NCBI RefSeq assembly: GCF_026000295.1 | Contig: NZ_AP026769.1 | Coordinates: 1,550,001 to 1,614,000 of the forward strand | Direction: 5' to 3' | DNA from: Helicobacter suis HS1 | GTDB lineage: Bacteria > Campylobacterota > Campylobacteria > Campylobacterales > Helicobacteraceae | DNA length: 64,000 nucleotides | Shown: piece by piece, positions 37,439 through 46,515 of the stretch | Numbering within the stretch: the stretch's first letter is position 1 | Layout: every line of letters begins with the position of its first letter | Made by a program: the position numbers and the translations under genes | Notes under the pieces: model-generated | The model's database searches: none | What the model was told of the DNA's origin: nothing | Seen by the model: only the letters and a program-made list of their open reading frames with translations

Positions 37439-38163
37439 AAATGATAGCTATACCCTATATAAAAGGCAAAGGTACGGCGGAAAGTGATGCTGTAATGGCT
37501 ATCGCTGTAGTAAGTGTGGTTAATTGTAGGGATTTTAAACCCAAGATCGATGCCATGCGCACCTACCACTAAGGCGCGAATCCCTACATCAAATAGAAAC
37601 TGGAAAGCGCTCACACTAGGCTTAGCACCTGCGGGCAAGCCCATCGCGTTTTGCCCATTTACACCCATTAGCCAAGAATTCCCAGCAATGGCCACACCGA
37701 CATAAAAACCCAAATCTAAAGAAATATCATCGCGATAAAATGCCCCCTGAAAGAAGTTATAAAAAAAATCCGCTGCTGCTCCATAGGCAAGCATATTATT
37801 GCTCCCATAATAAGCCCCTCCTCCATAGGGGCTAGATTTATAGCGCGCTCCATACCCATTCCAGTCTAAAAAGGCATAATAGCGCATTCCAAACATCTGA
37901 TCATCACGGAAGTAGCCTGTATACCCGATATTAAACCCTAGCCCATTAGCCCCAACATTCATGTCATTACGCCCCGGCTGAAAAACACTTGTAGCTGTGG
38001 CATTGGTTGTTAAAATAGCTACGGTACCTGTCTGGTAATTTGCACCGATAAATAAACCATCTTTCCAAGAAGTGTGTCTTCTAAATTGATCGCTAGGCTG
38101 TGCATATAAAGACCCCGCCCCTAAGATCATTGTAAAAAACCACCCTAATTCCTTGCTTCGCAT
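37435..38163 (-). CDS. outer membrane beta-barrel protein (same family as 4887-5621)
   Basis: A 242-residue protein with a signal peptide (to about residue 21) and a barrel body. It has the same family landmarks as the 4.9 kb protein: TGYFRDDQMFGMRYYAF, GFYVGVAIAGNSWLMG, FLFDVGIRALVVGAHGIDLG and C-terminal YIGYSYHF. It sits between nuc and flgH. The function is unknown; adhesion and porin roles are both possible. Confidence 0.83.
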   Translation of the reverse strand: MRSKELGWFFTMILGAGSLYAQPSDQFRRHTSWKDGLFIGANYQTGTVAILTTNATATSVFQPGRNDMNVGANGLGFNIGYTGYFRDDQMFGMRYYAFLDWNGYGARYKSSPYGGGAYYGSNNMLAYGAAADFFYNFFQGAFYRDDISLDLGFYVGVAIAGNSWLMGVNGQNAMGLPAGAKPSVSAFQFLFDVGIRALVVGAHGIDLGFKIPTINHTYYSDSHYSITFRRTFAFYIGYSYHF

Positions 38164-38196
38164 ATTTCTCCCTAAATCTTAAATGCGTCCAAACAA

Positions 38197-38215
38197 AGCG
38201 CCATTATAGTATAAT
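38197..38215. promoter_or_regulatory. overlapping divergent promoters for the OMP and flgH
   Basis: The plus strand carries TATAAT (38210-38215) toward flgH. The minus strand carries TATAAT followed directly by GGCGCTTTG toward the outer membrane protein. The two -10 boxes share bases, so both genes cannot be initiated freely at once. Confidence 0.5.
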
Positions 38216-38250
38216 TGGGCACAAAATGTGCCAAATTTTTTTTAGAAAGG

Positions 38251-38976
38251 ATGGTTGTGCTTATCAAATTCATTTCCCCAAAAAGCTTGCTAATCCATGC
38301 ACTTTTTCTTTCTATAGCTCTAAGTGTAGAACCCGGGATTAAATTTGATCCACCCGACTATGTAGAGGACATGCCCTCTAAAGAATTTATCCCCCAAATT
38401 GCCAAACCCGGTAGTTTATTTGGGCAAGGAGAACGCCCCTTATTTGCCGATAGACGGGCTATGAAACCTAATGATTTGGTTACTGTGATGATTAATGAAA
38501 ACGCCAGTGCCAACTATAGCGCCTCTAAAAATTACACCAACACCTCCAATGGCAACTCCACAGCCCCCAGACTTACCTACAATGGCACTAATCCTAATAA
38601 AAGAAACCAAGCCCAGTTTTTAGACGATCAAAGCAATTATAACCTCACCCAATCAACCACTAACAACACTTTTAAGGGTGGGGGTTCGCAAAAGAAAAGT
38701 GAGGATATGAAACTTACTATCACCGCTAGAATTGTCAAAGTCTTAGAAAATGGTAATTATTTCATTTATGGTAGCCGCGAAATTTTGGTGGACGGAGAGA
38801 AACAAATCATTAAAATTAGCGGTGTTGTACGCCCCTTTGATATTAGCCGTAATAACACGATTGAATCTAAATACATCGCCGATGCCAAAATCGCCTACAC
38901 CCATATCGGAAGTTTAAGCGCAAGTAATAAAAAAAAGCTAGCTAGCGATGTGTTAGATTCAAGCTTTCCCTTTTAA
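38251..38976 (+). CDS. flgH: flagellar L-ring protein FlgH
   Basis: FlgH forms the outer membrane ring of the flagellar basal body. It has about 241 residues with a signal peptide, MKPNDLVTVMINENASANYSA, and the C-terminal VRPFDISRNNTIESKYIADAKI block. The start is ambiguous: ATG 38251 has a very close AGAAAGG, and GTG 38257 has better spacing. The upstream open frame to 38215 overlaps the promoter. It shares a base with pseF, coupling flagellar structure and flagellin glycosylation genes. Confidence 0.9.
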   Translation: MVVLIKFISPKSLLIHALFLSIALSVEPGIKFDPPDYVEDMPSKEFIPQIAKPGSLFGQGERPLFADRRAMKPNDLVTVMINENASANYSASKNYTNTSNGNSTAPRLTYNGTNPNKRNQAQFLDDQSNYNLTQSTTNNTFKGGGSQKKSEDMKLTITARIVKVLENGNYFIYGSREILVDGEKQIIKISGVVRPFDISRNNTIESKYIADAKIAYTHIGSLSASNKKKLASDVLDSSFPF

Positions 38977-39671
38977 TGCAACAGATCATTGCCTTAATTT
39001 TAGCTAGAGGAGGGAGTAAGCGCATTCCTTTAAAAAATATCACCCCCTTTTTAGGTAAACCTTTAATCTTGCATGTGATCCAAGCGGTGTTAGAATCTAA
39101 GCTCTTTGCGCAGGTTGTGGTGTCTACTGATTGTGAAAAAATTGCGCAAATTGCCAAAACACATGGCGCATCTGTACCATTTTTGCGCCCTAAAAATCTA
39201 GCGGGGGATTTCACACCCACTTTAGAAGTAATTGCCCATGCCATTAAAACCCTATCTATCCATGAAAGAACTATGCTTTGTGTACTCTATGGCACCAGTG
39301 TTTTTCTGCGGGCTAATTACATTAAAAAAGCCCTCAAAGCCCTAGAAAACAACCCCCATAAAAAGTACGCCTTTGCTTGTAGTGCTTATAGTGCCTCTCC
39401 TTACCGCTCTTTTAGTATCCAAGAAAACAACCCCACCCCGCTTTTTGTAGAAAACATGCCAAAACGCTCCCAAGATTTACCCCCCCTTTATCACGATGTA
39501 GGCTTATTCTATTTAGGGCAGGCTTTGCATTTTGCACGATTAGAGCCTCTTTTAGCCCCTCACTCTATCCCGCTTATTTTGCCTCATCTTTATGTGCAAG
39601 ATATTAATACGCCTGAAGACCTAGAATTAGCCACTCTCAAATACACCTTTTTAAAGACCCATGCAAATTAG
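38976..39671 (+). CDS. pseF: CMP-pseudaminic acid synthetase
   Basis: PseF activates pseudaminic acid with CTP, the last step before transfer to flagellin. Its 231 residues contain the N-terminal nucleotide motif ALILARGGSKRIPLKNI and later VVVSTDCEKIAQIA and YVQDINTPEDLELA. It is separate from PseG here. A C7 run near 39480 encodes LPPLYH in frame. It overlaps flgH by 1 base and pseG by 11. Confidence 0.93.
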   Translation: MQQIIALILARGGSKRIPLKNITPFLGKPLILHVIQAVLESKLFAQVVVSTDCEKIAQIAKTHGASVPFLRPKNLAGDFTPTLEVIAHAIKTLSIHERTMLCVLYGTSVFLRANYIKKALKALENNPHKKYAFACSAYSASPYRSFSIQENNPTPLFVENMPKRSQDLPPLYHDVGLFYLGQALHFARLEPLLAPHSIPLILPHLYVQDINTPEDLELATLKYTFLKTHAN

Positions 39672-40563
39672 TATTTTTTGTGATGCCACGCCTCAAAGTG
39701 GACTAGGGCATTTAAAACGTATGCAAAAACTCAAAGCCTTGTTAGAAACAATGGGGGCACAAACAACCCTATTTGCTTCACACTCTACTGATCTACCCCC
39801 AGATTGGCACAAGGCTAGTATCCATGCTAAGGTGGTTATTATAGATAGCTATTTAGCGCCCCTATCTTTTTACAAAACGATCTCTTCTAAGCTTGTGGTG
39901 TTTGAAGATATGCCACAAACATACCCCCCCCATGTTTTTGTGATCAACCCGGGGTATCAAGCCCATACCCGCTACACAACAACAGCACAACAAAACCCGC
40001 GTTATTTTCTAGGCATTGATTTTTTACCCATTGATCCGCTCTTTATCTCAAAGAATAAAGCGCTTAAACCCACCCTTTCTAAACTCTTTCTTTCCTTTGG
40101 AGGCAGTGATTTAGCTTTGCCCTTTTACCAAAAAGCCCTAAACTTACTCCAAAAGACACCCCTAGAAGTACACATAACCGCCCCTCTTAATATAATCCAA
40201 GCCCTACAAATTAACTATCTACAAAGCCCTAAATACTACTACCATGCCAATGCTTGCTTTAAAGACATTGCCTTTTTAATGCAAGAGAGTGATTTAGCTT
40301 TACTAGCTGGGGGGGGCATGCTTTATGAAGCTATTTTAAGTAAAACCCCCATTATTGCAATCCCTGTTGCACCTAACCAACAGCCCCAAGTACAAGCACT
40401 CAGCGCGCAAGGATCATGCCATGCTAGTAGTTTAGAAGGGTTATTAGAGTCTGTGCAAATTTTAAGTCCACTGCACAATAGAGAGCGCATGCAAAAAGAT
40501 CAAGAAAAGCTAAAAATAGGGCATAAATTACACAAAACCATGCAAGAGATTTTAACATGTTAG
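39661..40563 (+). CDS. pseG: UDP-sugar hydrolase PseG
   Basis: PseG removes UDP from UDP-2,4-diacetamido-2,4,6-trideoxy-altrose in the pseudaminic acid pathway. Its 300 residues open with ISIFCDATPQSGLGHLKRM (family-type SGxGHxxRm loop) and contain LFLSFGGSDLALP and ALLAGGGMLYEAILSKTP. Two 8-base homopolymers, C8 at 39924-39931 and G8 at 40309-40316, are inside the frame. Both are currently in frame but are candidate slippage points. Confidence 0.92.
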   Translation: MQISIFCDATPQSGLGHLKRMQKLKALLETMGAQTTLFASHSTDLPPDWHKASIHAKVVIIDSYLAPLSFYKTISSKLVVFEDMPQTYPPHVFVINPGYQAHTRYTTTAQQNPRYFLGIDFLPIDPLFISKNKALKPTLSKLFLSFGGSDLALPFYQKALNLLQKTPLEVHITAPLNIIQALQINYLQSPKYYYHANACFKDIAFLMQESDLALLAGGGMLYEAILSKTPIIAIPVAPNQQPQVQALSAQGSCHASSLEGLLESVQILSPLHNRERMQKDQEKLKIGHKLHKTMQEILTC

Positions 40564-41129
40564 ATTCATCTACTTTTTGCCAAGAATTACTGCTTAAAAG
40601 TTTTGAAATCCCTTCCAATCCTTTTAAAAAATACCCGCCCTTACTTGCCTGTCATTTTATCCACACAAGCCAAGAGGAGCGTTTGCAAATTTTAGCCTTT
40701 AGAAACCACCCTAAAACAACGGCGTGGATGTATACAGAAGAAATCACCCTCGCCTCTCATTTGCACTTTATAGAACAACTCAAACAGAGCAATAACAGCG
40801 CTTATTATCTTTTTAAACAAGGGGATTTATTGCTTGGAGTGGGATCGCTAAGCCGAATCCACCCCACGCATCGCCATGCTTTTTTAGGGATTTATAAAAA
40901 CCCAGATTTAGAACATGTGGGCGGGCAAATTTTAGATGCTTTAGAATTCATCGCCTTCTTTAAAATGCGCCTGCATTCTATCCATTTAGAAGTTTTAGCA
41001 ACCAACGAACAAGCTATCACCTTTTATACCCACCATGCTTACCGCAAGGGAGGGCTTTTAAAAGATTTTATTTACCGCCAAAGAAGTTACCATGATGTGT
41101 GGCTATTTTCTAAACTCTCGCCCCTTTAA
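40557..41129 (+). CDS. pseH: pseudaminic acid pathway N-acetyltransferase PseH
   Basis: PseH acetylates the 4-amino group of the UDP-sugar. It has 190 residues of the GNAT fold with FRNHPKTTAWMYTEE, LLGVGSLSRIHPTHRHAFLG and HLEVLATNEQAITFYTHHAY, which cover the acetyl-CoA binding and C-terminal helix regions. It overlaps pseG by 7 bases and precedes pseI by 21. Confidence 0.9.
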   Translation: MLDSSTFCQELLLKSFEIPSNPFKKYPPLLACHFIHTSQEERLQILAFRNHPKTTAWMYTEEITLASHLHFIEQLKQSNNSAYYLFKQGDLLLGVGSLSRIHPTHRHAFLGIYKNPDLEHVGGQILDALEFIAFFKMRLHSIHLEVLATNEQAITFYTHHAYRKGGLLKDFIYRQRSYHDVWLFSKLSPL

Positions 41130-41150
41130 ACTCTTTAAAAAAGGCTATGG

Positions 41151-42167
41151 GTGATTCCTTTAATCGTTGCAGAACTTAGTTCTAACCATGCCAACTCCCT
41201 AGAAATTGCCCAAAAATCTTTAATCACCCTTAAAAATATCGGTGCCGGTGCTGTTAAACTCCAAACTTATACCCCAGATTGCATGGCGCTTAAAACCCCT
41301 ATGTGTATCCAAGGTACGCTTTGGAATCAACAAAACCTCTATGAACTTTACAAACAGGCAGCCATGCCCTTAGAGTGGCACGCCCCACTCTTTAAACTAG
41401 CCAAAAGTTTAGATTTACTTCTCTTTAGTTCTGTTTTTAGTTTAAAAGGTTTAGAGCTTTTAGAAAGTTTAGAGTGTCCTTTATATAAGATTGCTAGTTT
41501 TGAGATCACCGATTTAGAGCTAATTTTCCACACCGCTAGTACTCAAAAACCTATCATTATCTCTACAGGCATTGCCACACACGCAGAAATTTTAGACGCA
41601 TTAGAAGCCTGCAATAAGGCAAATAACAGCGCTATCACCCTTTTAAAATGCACCAGCGCCTACCCTGCTCCACTAAAAGAGGCTAATTTGCTTTCTATGC
41701 CAAAACTACAAGAGAAATACGGGGTTAATTATGGTTTAAGTGATCATACACTAGGAAATCTTAGCGCTATTATTGCCACCACTCTAGGGGCATCTATGAT
41801 TGAAAAACATTTTATGTTAGATAAGAGTTTAGACACTCCCGATCGCGCCTTTAGTATAGATACAGAAGAATTTAGCCAACTGATTCAAGCCGTGCACAAT
41901 ACAGCCCTAGCTCTAGGTAGTTCTAACCCCACTTTAAACCCGCATATTTTACAAGAGGGGCGTCAGTTTGCCCGCTCCCTTTTTGTGATCAAAGCGCTTA
42001 AAAAAGGCGCAATTTTCACTAAAGAAAACATTAAAGCCCTGCGCCCTAACACAGGCCTAGCCCCTAAATACCTCCCACAAATTCTAGGTAAGAAAGCTAC
42101 TAAAGATTTAGATTACGGCCATCCGCTTACTTGGGGAGATGTACAAGATTATCTATCTGCCCCTTGA
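41151..42167 (+). CDS. pseI: pseudaminic acid synthase PseI
   Basis: PseI condenses the altrose derivative with phosphoenolpyruvate to pseudaminic acid. Its 338 residues start at GTG 41151. They show AELSSNHANSLEIAQKS, GAVKLQTYTPD, PLYKIASFEITDLELI, LLKCTSAYPAP, GLSDHTLG and EKHFML in the NeuB-like barrel. An antifreeze-like SAF domain follows with ARSLFVIKALKKGAIFTKENI. Together with pseF-G-H it gives the final steps of flagellin glycosylation. It overlaps fur convergently by 19 bases. Confidence 0.95.
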   Translation: MIPLIVAELSSNHANSLEIAQKSLITLKNIGAGAVKLQTYTPDCMALKTPMCIQGTLWNQQNLYELYKQAAMPLEWHAPLFKLAKSLDLLLFSSVFSLKGLELLESLECPLYKIASFEITDLELIFHTASTQKPIIISTGIATHAEILDALEACNKANNSAITLLKCTSAYPAPLKEANLLSMPKLQEKYGVNYGLSDHTLGNLSAIIATTLGASMIEKHFMLDKSLDTPDRAFSIDTEEFSQLIQAVHNTALALGSSNPTLNPHILQEGRQFARSLFVIKALKKGAIFTKENIKALRPNTGLAPKYLPQILGKKATKDLDYGHPLTWGDVQDYLSAP

Positions 42168-42607
42168 GCCAAACACTTAGCACATATCACAAAAAGTTTC
42201 ATGTCATGGCTGACAAGTTTAGCCTTATGTTCTTGTGCCACTTGGATTTGGCGCTCTTCAATTTCTAAATCTACAAATTCAATAATTTCCCCACAATGCA
42301 AACAAATGATGTGATCGTGGTGTTTTTTGGCTGCAATTTCATAGCGCCGCCCTGAAACCAATAGCATTGCTGAGGTTATTAAAGATGATGTCAGTAACAT
42401 ATGATCTCTCTTACAAACCTCTTTAGTAACAGCTGATGCGGCTAACTATTCTATTGAAAATCTCAATAACTTAGCCTTTTGTTGTTTGGCTAAAACCGAT
42501 CATGTGGTCTATAAAGGCAATTTTTGCTTGGAGTTTTTTAAACCATTTTTCCTAATAGAAATACTAGATAGCTCTAAAATAGACTCTAAAGTTTCTAACC
42601 GTTGCAT
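42149..42607 (-). pseudogene. fur: ferric uptake regulator, middle overwritten by displaced copy E1
   Basis: Residues 1-28 (42607-42524, MQRLETLESILELSS... NGLKNSKQ) and the C-terminal 67 residues (42352-42149, SGRRYEIAAKKHHDHIICLH...) are clearly Fur, including the HHDHIICLHCGEIIEF metal site. Between them lie 171 bp copied from tlpD. Replacing these by 57 unknown codons gives 152 residues in frame, against 150 in H. pylori. The gene is therefore probably intact in the organism and only damaged in this sequence. It is convergent with pseI. Confidence 0.85.
42353..42523 (+). repeat. displaced copy E1 of 43560-43730
   Basis: 171 bp at an offset of 1207 bp, with a 2-base difference (AT for GC). 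The source is inside tlpD. It replaces Fur codons 29-85. Confidence 0.95.
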
Positions 42608-42616
42608 ATAATCAAT

Positions 42617-42706
42617 GAAACATTTTTCTTATATGCCCAGTTATCGCAGTATGGAAGGATGCCATAAGGAAGTATACACGACAGTGCTAACGCCCTTGTT
42701 GAACAG
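42617..42706 (+). repeat. displaced copy E2 of 43824-43911
   Basis: 90 bp with a 2-base insertion (TA) relative to its tlpD source, at an offset of 1207 bp at the left end. It lies in the fur-tlpD intergenic region and hides the natural fur promoter. Confidence 0.93.
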
Positions 42707-42732
42707 TATGATAATGCTAAGAATTTGTAGTG

Positions 42733-42738
42733 TATAAT
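42733..42738 (+). promoter_or_regulatory. TATAAT -10 box of tlpD
   Basis: A perfect TATAAT lies 31 bases upstream of the tlpD ATG at 42769. Confidence 0.6.
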
Positions 42739-42768
42739 GCGTGTTTAATATTGTTGCAAGGGGTTGAC

Positions 42769-44082
42769 ATGTTTTTTAACAAGGGTTTAAAGCAATCAGA
42801 GGATAAAGACGCTGAGATCAAGTCTTTACAAAAAAAGCTAGATTTTTATAGACAGCTTGTGGATTTGTGTAGCCATATGGGTTTTATTGGGGTTAAAGAT
42901 CATAAGATCGTATTTAAAACAGGAGAAATTGTTAATATGGAGGGCATTGATAGCAAGGCTAGTGATCTCTCTAGCCCTAATGAGGATTTTAGCCTTAACA
43001 ACCGTCTATATAAAACCAAGAGCCAAAATATTGATGGGATACTTTATCACTCTGTGATGCAAACCTCTGATCTTCTCATTGAATGTGGTAAAAACCAAAT
43101 CTTTAATCTCTACCACACCAGCATGCGCGAAGGGCTTGAAGAGTTGCAAGCCACCGTGCAAGATATTTTTAAAGATACAGATGATTTATTCCGTGCAGCA
43201 GCTACAGGTGTGGAAAACGCTAAAATCACCATTGAAAAAATGGATAAGGCTAGTGAAAATATCTCCAATTTACATGAAAAAATGCAAAACGCCACCTCTT
43301 TAGCCGACTCGCTTAATCAGCGCAGTAGCGAAATTACCCAAGTTATTTCTCTGATTGATGATATTGCCGAACAAACCAACTTATTAGCCCTTAATGCTGC
43401 TATTGAAGCGGCTAGAGCGGGCGAGCATGGGCGCGGGTTTGCGGTGGTGGCTGATGAGGTGAGAAAACTTGCTGAAAAAACCCAAAAAGCCACAAAAGAA
43501 ATTGCTGTGGTGGTTAAATCCATGCAACAAGAGGCTAACGATATTCAGACTAACACACATGAAACCAATAGCATTGCTGAGGTTATTAAAGATGATGTCA
43601 GTAACATGCGATCTCTCTTACAAACCTCTTTAGTAACAGCTGATGCGGCTAACTATTCTATTGAAAATCTCAATAACTTAGCCTTTTGTTGTTTGGCTAA
43701 AACCGATCATGTGGTCTATAAAGGCAATTTATACGGCGTGGTTTTTGATATTCCTAATCACTTTAAAATAGTAGATAGCCATAACTGCCGTTTGGGCAAA
43801 TGGTATTATGAGGGCGATGGAAAGAAACATTTTTCTTATATGCCCAGTTATCGCAGTATGGAAGGATGCCATAAGGAAGTACACGACAGTGCTAACGCCC
43901 TTGTTGAACAGCTCAAAGATCGCAGTCAAGTTAGTTTTGAGACGATTGAAAAGGCTATCAGTGCTGTTGAGAGAAGCTCTAAAGAAGTGCATAATGCTAT
44001 TGATAGAATAAGCCAAGAAAAAGGAGAGGAGTTACGCAAAAAAATCAGCAATATCCTAAACACCACCTCCCCTAATACTTAA
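42769..44082 (+). CDS. tlpD: cytoplasmic chemoreceptor TlpD (HP0599 type)
   Basis: A soluble methyl-accepting protein that responds to reactive oxygen and energy state in H. pylori. The start at ATG 42769 has AGGGG upstream; the frame is open from 42730. About 437 residues: N-terminal coiled coil, the conserved signalling hairpin [32 protein letters not shown]..., and a C-terminal CZB zinc domain with [21 protein letters not shown] and [15 protein letters not shown]. No transmembrane segments. It is the source of copies E1 and E2. Confidence 0.93.
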   Translation: MFFNKGLKQSEDKDAEIKSLQKKLDFYRQLVDLCSHMGFIGVKDHKIVFKTGEIVNMEGIDSKASDLSSPNEDFSLNNRLYKTKSQNIDGILYHSVMQTSDLLIECGKNQIFNLYHTSMREGLEELQATVQDIFKDTDDLFRAAATGVENAKITIEKMDKASENISNLHEKMQNATSLADSLNQRSSEITQVISLIDDIAEQTNLLALNAAIEAARAGEHGRGFAVVADEVRKLAEKTQKATKEIAVVVKSMQQEANDIQTNTHETNSIAEVIKDDVSNMRSLLQTSLVTADAANYSIENLNNLAFCCLAKTDHVVYKGNLYGVVFDIPNHFKIVDSHNCRLGKWYYEGDGKKHFSYMPSYRSMEGCHKEVHDSANALVEQLKDRSQVSFETIEKAISAVERSSKEVHNAIDRISQEKGEELRKKISNILNTTSPNT

Positions 44083-44084
44083 AA

Positions 44085-45176
44085 TTGTTTAATCACGCTT
44101 TAAAAGCCCTAAAACGGGCTAATCTGCACAGAGAACGATGCCTTTACCCCCCCACTTTAGCAGACTTTGCCTCCAATGATTATTTAGCTTTAGCATCGCG
44201 TAAAGATTTATTACAAGAAGCTTTTCATATCTTACAAAATCTACCCTCCCACGCCCCCAAAGCCTCCATGCTTGTTAATGGCTATTATCCCTTGCACCAA
44301 GAATTAGAAAATTATCTTTGTGATCTTTTGGGGTTTGAAAGTTGTGTGTTAGTGGGGAGTGCTTTTTTAGGCAACCTTGCCCTTATAGATGCTTTGGTGC
44401 GTAAAAATGATTGGCTTTTAATGGATGCACACTACCATGCTAGCGGGCAGTTTTTGGCTAAAAAATCCCCCAATACCCTTTTTTTTGAACACAATAACCC
44501 GCAAGATTTGAAGACAAAACTAAATACTTGCCATAATAAAGGCCAGCTTTTCATCGCCATAGAGGGGGTGTATTCTATGGATGGGGAGATCGCGCCTTTA
44601 GAAATCCTAGAAATTGCAGAAAGCTATGGAGCGTATTTGATTTTAGATGAGGCGCATAGCTTAGGCAGTATAGGGGAGCATTTATTAGGGCTTTTAGATC
44701 ACTACCAGTATAAACCTACAGAAAAAATGATTTTATTAGGGGCTTTTTCTAAGGCTTATGGCAGTTATGGGGGATTTATAGCAGGGTCTATAGAGATGAT
44801 TGACTTTTTATGTAACCGCGCTAAGAGTATTCTTTACACCACAAGCCCCTCTTTGCTTGATACCGCCTTGAGCTTTGTTAATCTCAAACACCTTTATAAC
44901 AACACAAAACACTACCAAGAAATTTTAAAACAAATGCGCGCCTGTTTAGATCGCTTTAATTGGCACACACAGAGCAATATTTTTACCCTACCCTTTGTAA
45001 ATTCTACCGCTTTGTTAGAAATGCAGGATCGCCTGATCAAACATGGATTTTTATGCGCGGCTATCCGTCCCCCAACCACAGCAAACCCTCTTTTACGCCT
45101 CTGTTTAAATATCCAGCCCCAAAGAACTTTAGAACTTTTAGAGGACTTATGTTATCTGTTAAAACATTCTCTTTAA
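44085..45176 (+). CDS. bioF: aminotransferase of the 8-amino-7-oxononanoate synthase/KBL family
   Basis: This PLP enzyme condenses pimeloyl-ACP and alanine in biotin synthesis. It has 363 residues from a TTG-type start, with the substrate region FASNDYLALASRKD, LVNGYYPLHQELENYL, IEGVYSMDGEIAPL, the PLP-binding LDEAHSLGSIGE, and the Schiff-base lysine in GAFSKAYGSYGGF. It follows tlpD directly, as in H. pylori HP0598-HP0599. Confidence 0.88.
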   Translation: MFNHALKALKRANLHRERCLYPPTLADFASNDYLALASRKDLLQEAFHILQNLPSHAPKASMLVNGYYPLHQELENYLCDLLGFESCVLVGSAFLGNLALIDALVRKNDWLLMDAHYHASGQFLAKKSPNTLFFEHNNPQDLKTKLNTCHNKGQLFIAIEGVYSMDGEIAPLEILEIAESYGAYLILDEAHSLGSIGEHLLGLLDHYQYKPTEKMILLGAFSKAYGSYGGFIAGSIEMIDFLCNRAKSILYTTSPSLLDTALSFVNLKHLYNNTKHYQEILKQMRACLDRFNWHTQSNIFTLPFVNSTALLEMQDRLIKHGFLCAAIRPPTTANPLLRLCLNIQPQRTLELLEDLCYLLKHSL

Positions 45177-45209
45177 AAATCCTGTCAGTTAGTCTATATT
45201 CTCACACAA

Positions 45210-45298
45210 GTTTGTGCTAGTTTGGGCAATCTCTTATGGGATTTGGCGTTTTGGAAAAATTGAACAAAAATGGGGGCAATCTAACAAAATAGATCACT
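45210..45298 (+). repeat. displaced copy F1 of 46408-46496 (nixA 3' end)
   Basis: 89 bp identical to the end of nixA at an offset of 1198 bp, lying just after bioF. Confidence 0.95.
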
Positions 45299-45319
45299 TC
45301 TAACTTGCTCTTATTTAGC

Positions 45320-45496
45320 ATTGCTTAAACTCTAAGGCCTGTAAAGCTGGCATGCTTAAGCCTGCAATCCCCTCTAAAGATCCATAAGTGTGGCTGATAA
45401 GCGATAAAATCTGATCGATTCGTTTTTCCTGTTTAGCCCAATGTTTTTGCATGGCTTGCTTTTCTTTTCTCAAATCCTCTTGCATCTGCATAAAAT
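45320..45496 (+). repeat. displaced copy F2 of 46518-46694
   Basis: 177 bp identical to the 3' end of the coiled-coil gene (46516-47700) at an offset of 1198 bp. It covers the natural nixA promoter and ribosome site. The minus-strand open frame it creates (45315-45572) is not a gene. Confidence 0.95.
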
Positions 45497-46498
45497 GTGT
45501 ACTCGTGGCTACCCTATGCTTTGGGGATTGTCTTTTTGCATGTCTTAGGAGTGGGTTTATTAATTTTAGCAAATGAACCTCATTTTTATTCGTTGGCCAT
45601 GACGGCTTATTTACTTGGCTCTAGGCATGCCTTTGATGCCGATCACATTGCCTGTATTGATAACACAATCCGCAAACTTTCCCAACAAAAACAAAATGCT
45701 ATGGGGGTGGGTTTTTACTTTTCTATGGGTCATTCTAGTGTGGTGATTTTAAGTATTGTAATTAGTGCCTTTGCAATTGGCTGGTTTGAAGGGCATGTGC
45801 CCGCTTTTAAAGAAGTAGGGAGCATTATAGGAACTTTGGTTTCTGGCCTCTTTTTAATCATTGTGGGTTTACACCCTTCTGGCCTTTTTTAATCTCCTCA
45901 ATGCGATCTAGGGGAAAATGAACGCGCATATGATCAAGAAGCCCTAGAAGCCCTGCTACAAGAACGCGGACTTATAAATCGTTTTTTTAAACCCTTATTT
46001 GTCTTTATCTCTAAAAGCTGGCATATCTACCCCATTGGCTTTTTATTTGGTCTGGGTTTTGATACAGCTAGTGAAATCGCCCTTTTAGCCCTTTCAGGGG
46101 CTGCACTTAAAACAAGCATTATGGGCATGCTCGCCTTGCCTATTTGCTTTGCTGCTGGCATGAGTTTATTAGACACTTGCGATGGAATTTTTATGGTTAA
46201 AGCCTATGACTGGGCATTTAAAACACCTCTGCGCAAGATTTATTACAATATCACTATCACGGCTTTAAGCGTACTAGTGGCCTTAGTAATTGGAGGTGTA
46301 GAACTCTTCCAAGTTTTAAGCCAAAAAATGCACTGGGAATTTCATGGAGTATTAGGGTATTTACAAAACCTAGATTTTGGGCATCTTGGTTATTATTTAG
46401 TGGGCATGTTTGTGCTAGTTTGGGCAATCTCTTATGGGATTTGGCGTTTTGGAAAAATTGAACAAAAATGGGGGCAATCTAACAAAATAGATCACTAA
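45497..46498 (+). CDS. nixA: high-affinity nickel permease NixA, 19 codons overwritten
   Basis: NixA imports nickel for urease and hydrogenase. Codons 1-125 (45497-45871) and 145-333 (45929-46498) are in one frame and match the eight-helix permease: GSRHAFDADHIACIDN (metal motif), VGFYFSMGHSSVV, GLGFDTASEIALLAL, FKTPLRKIYYNITITAL. The 57 bp between are copy F3 and introduce a stop after LHPSGLF. With F3 counted as 19 codons the length is 333 residues, against 331 in H. pylori. The start is GTG in this sequence. Confidence 0.9.
45872..45928 (+). repeat. displaced copy F3 of 47070-47126
   Basis: 57 bp from the middle of the coiled-coil gene at an offset of 1198 bp. It replaces nixA codons 126-144 and creates a premature stop. 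Confidence 0.95.
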
Positions 46499-46515
46499 AA
46501 ATAACCTTGAGTTTT

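Noticed and set aside
45315-45572. Small minus-strand gene of 85 codons before nixA
   Set aside because: It is the reading frame of displaced copy F2, plus antisense of nixA.
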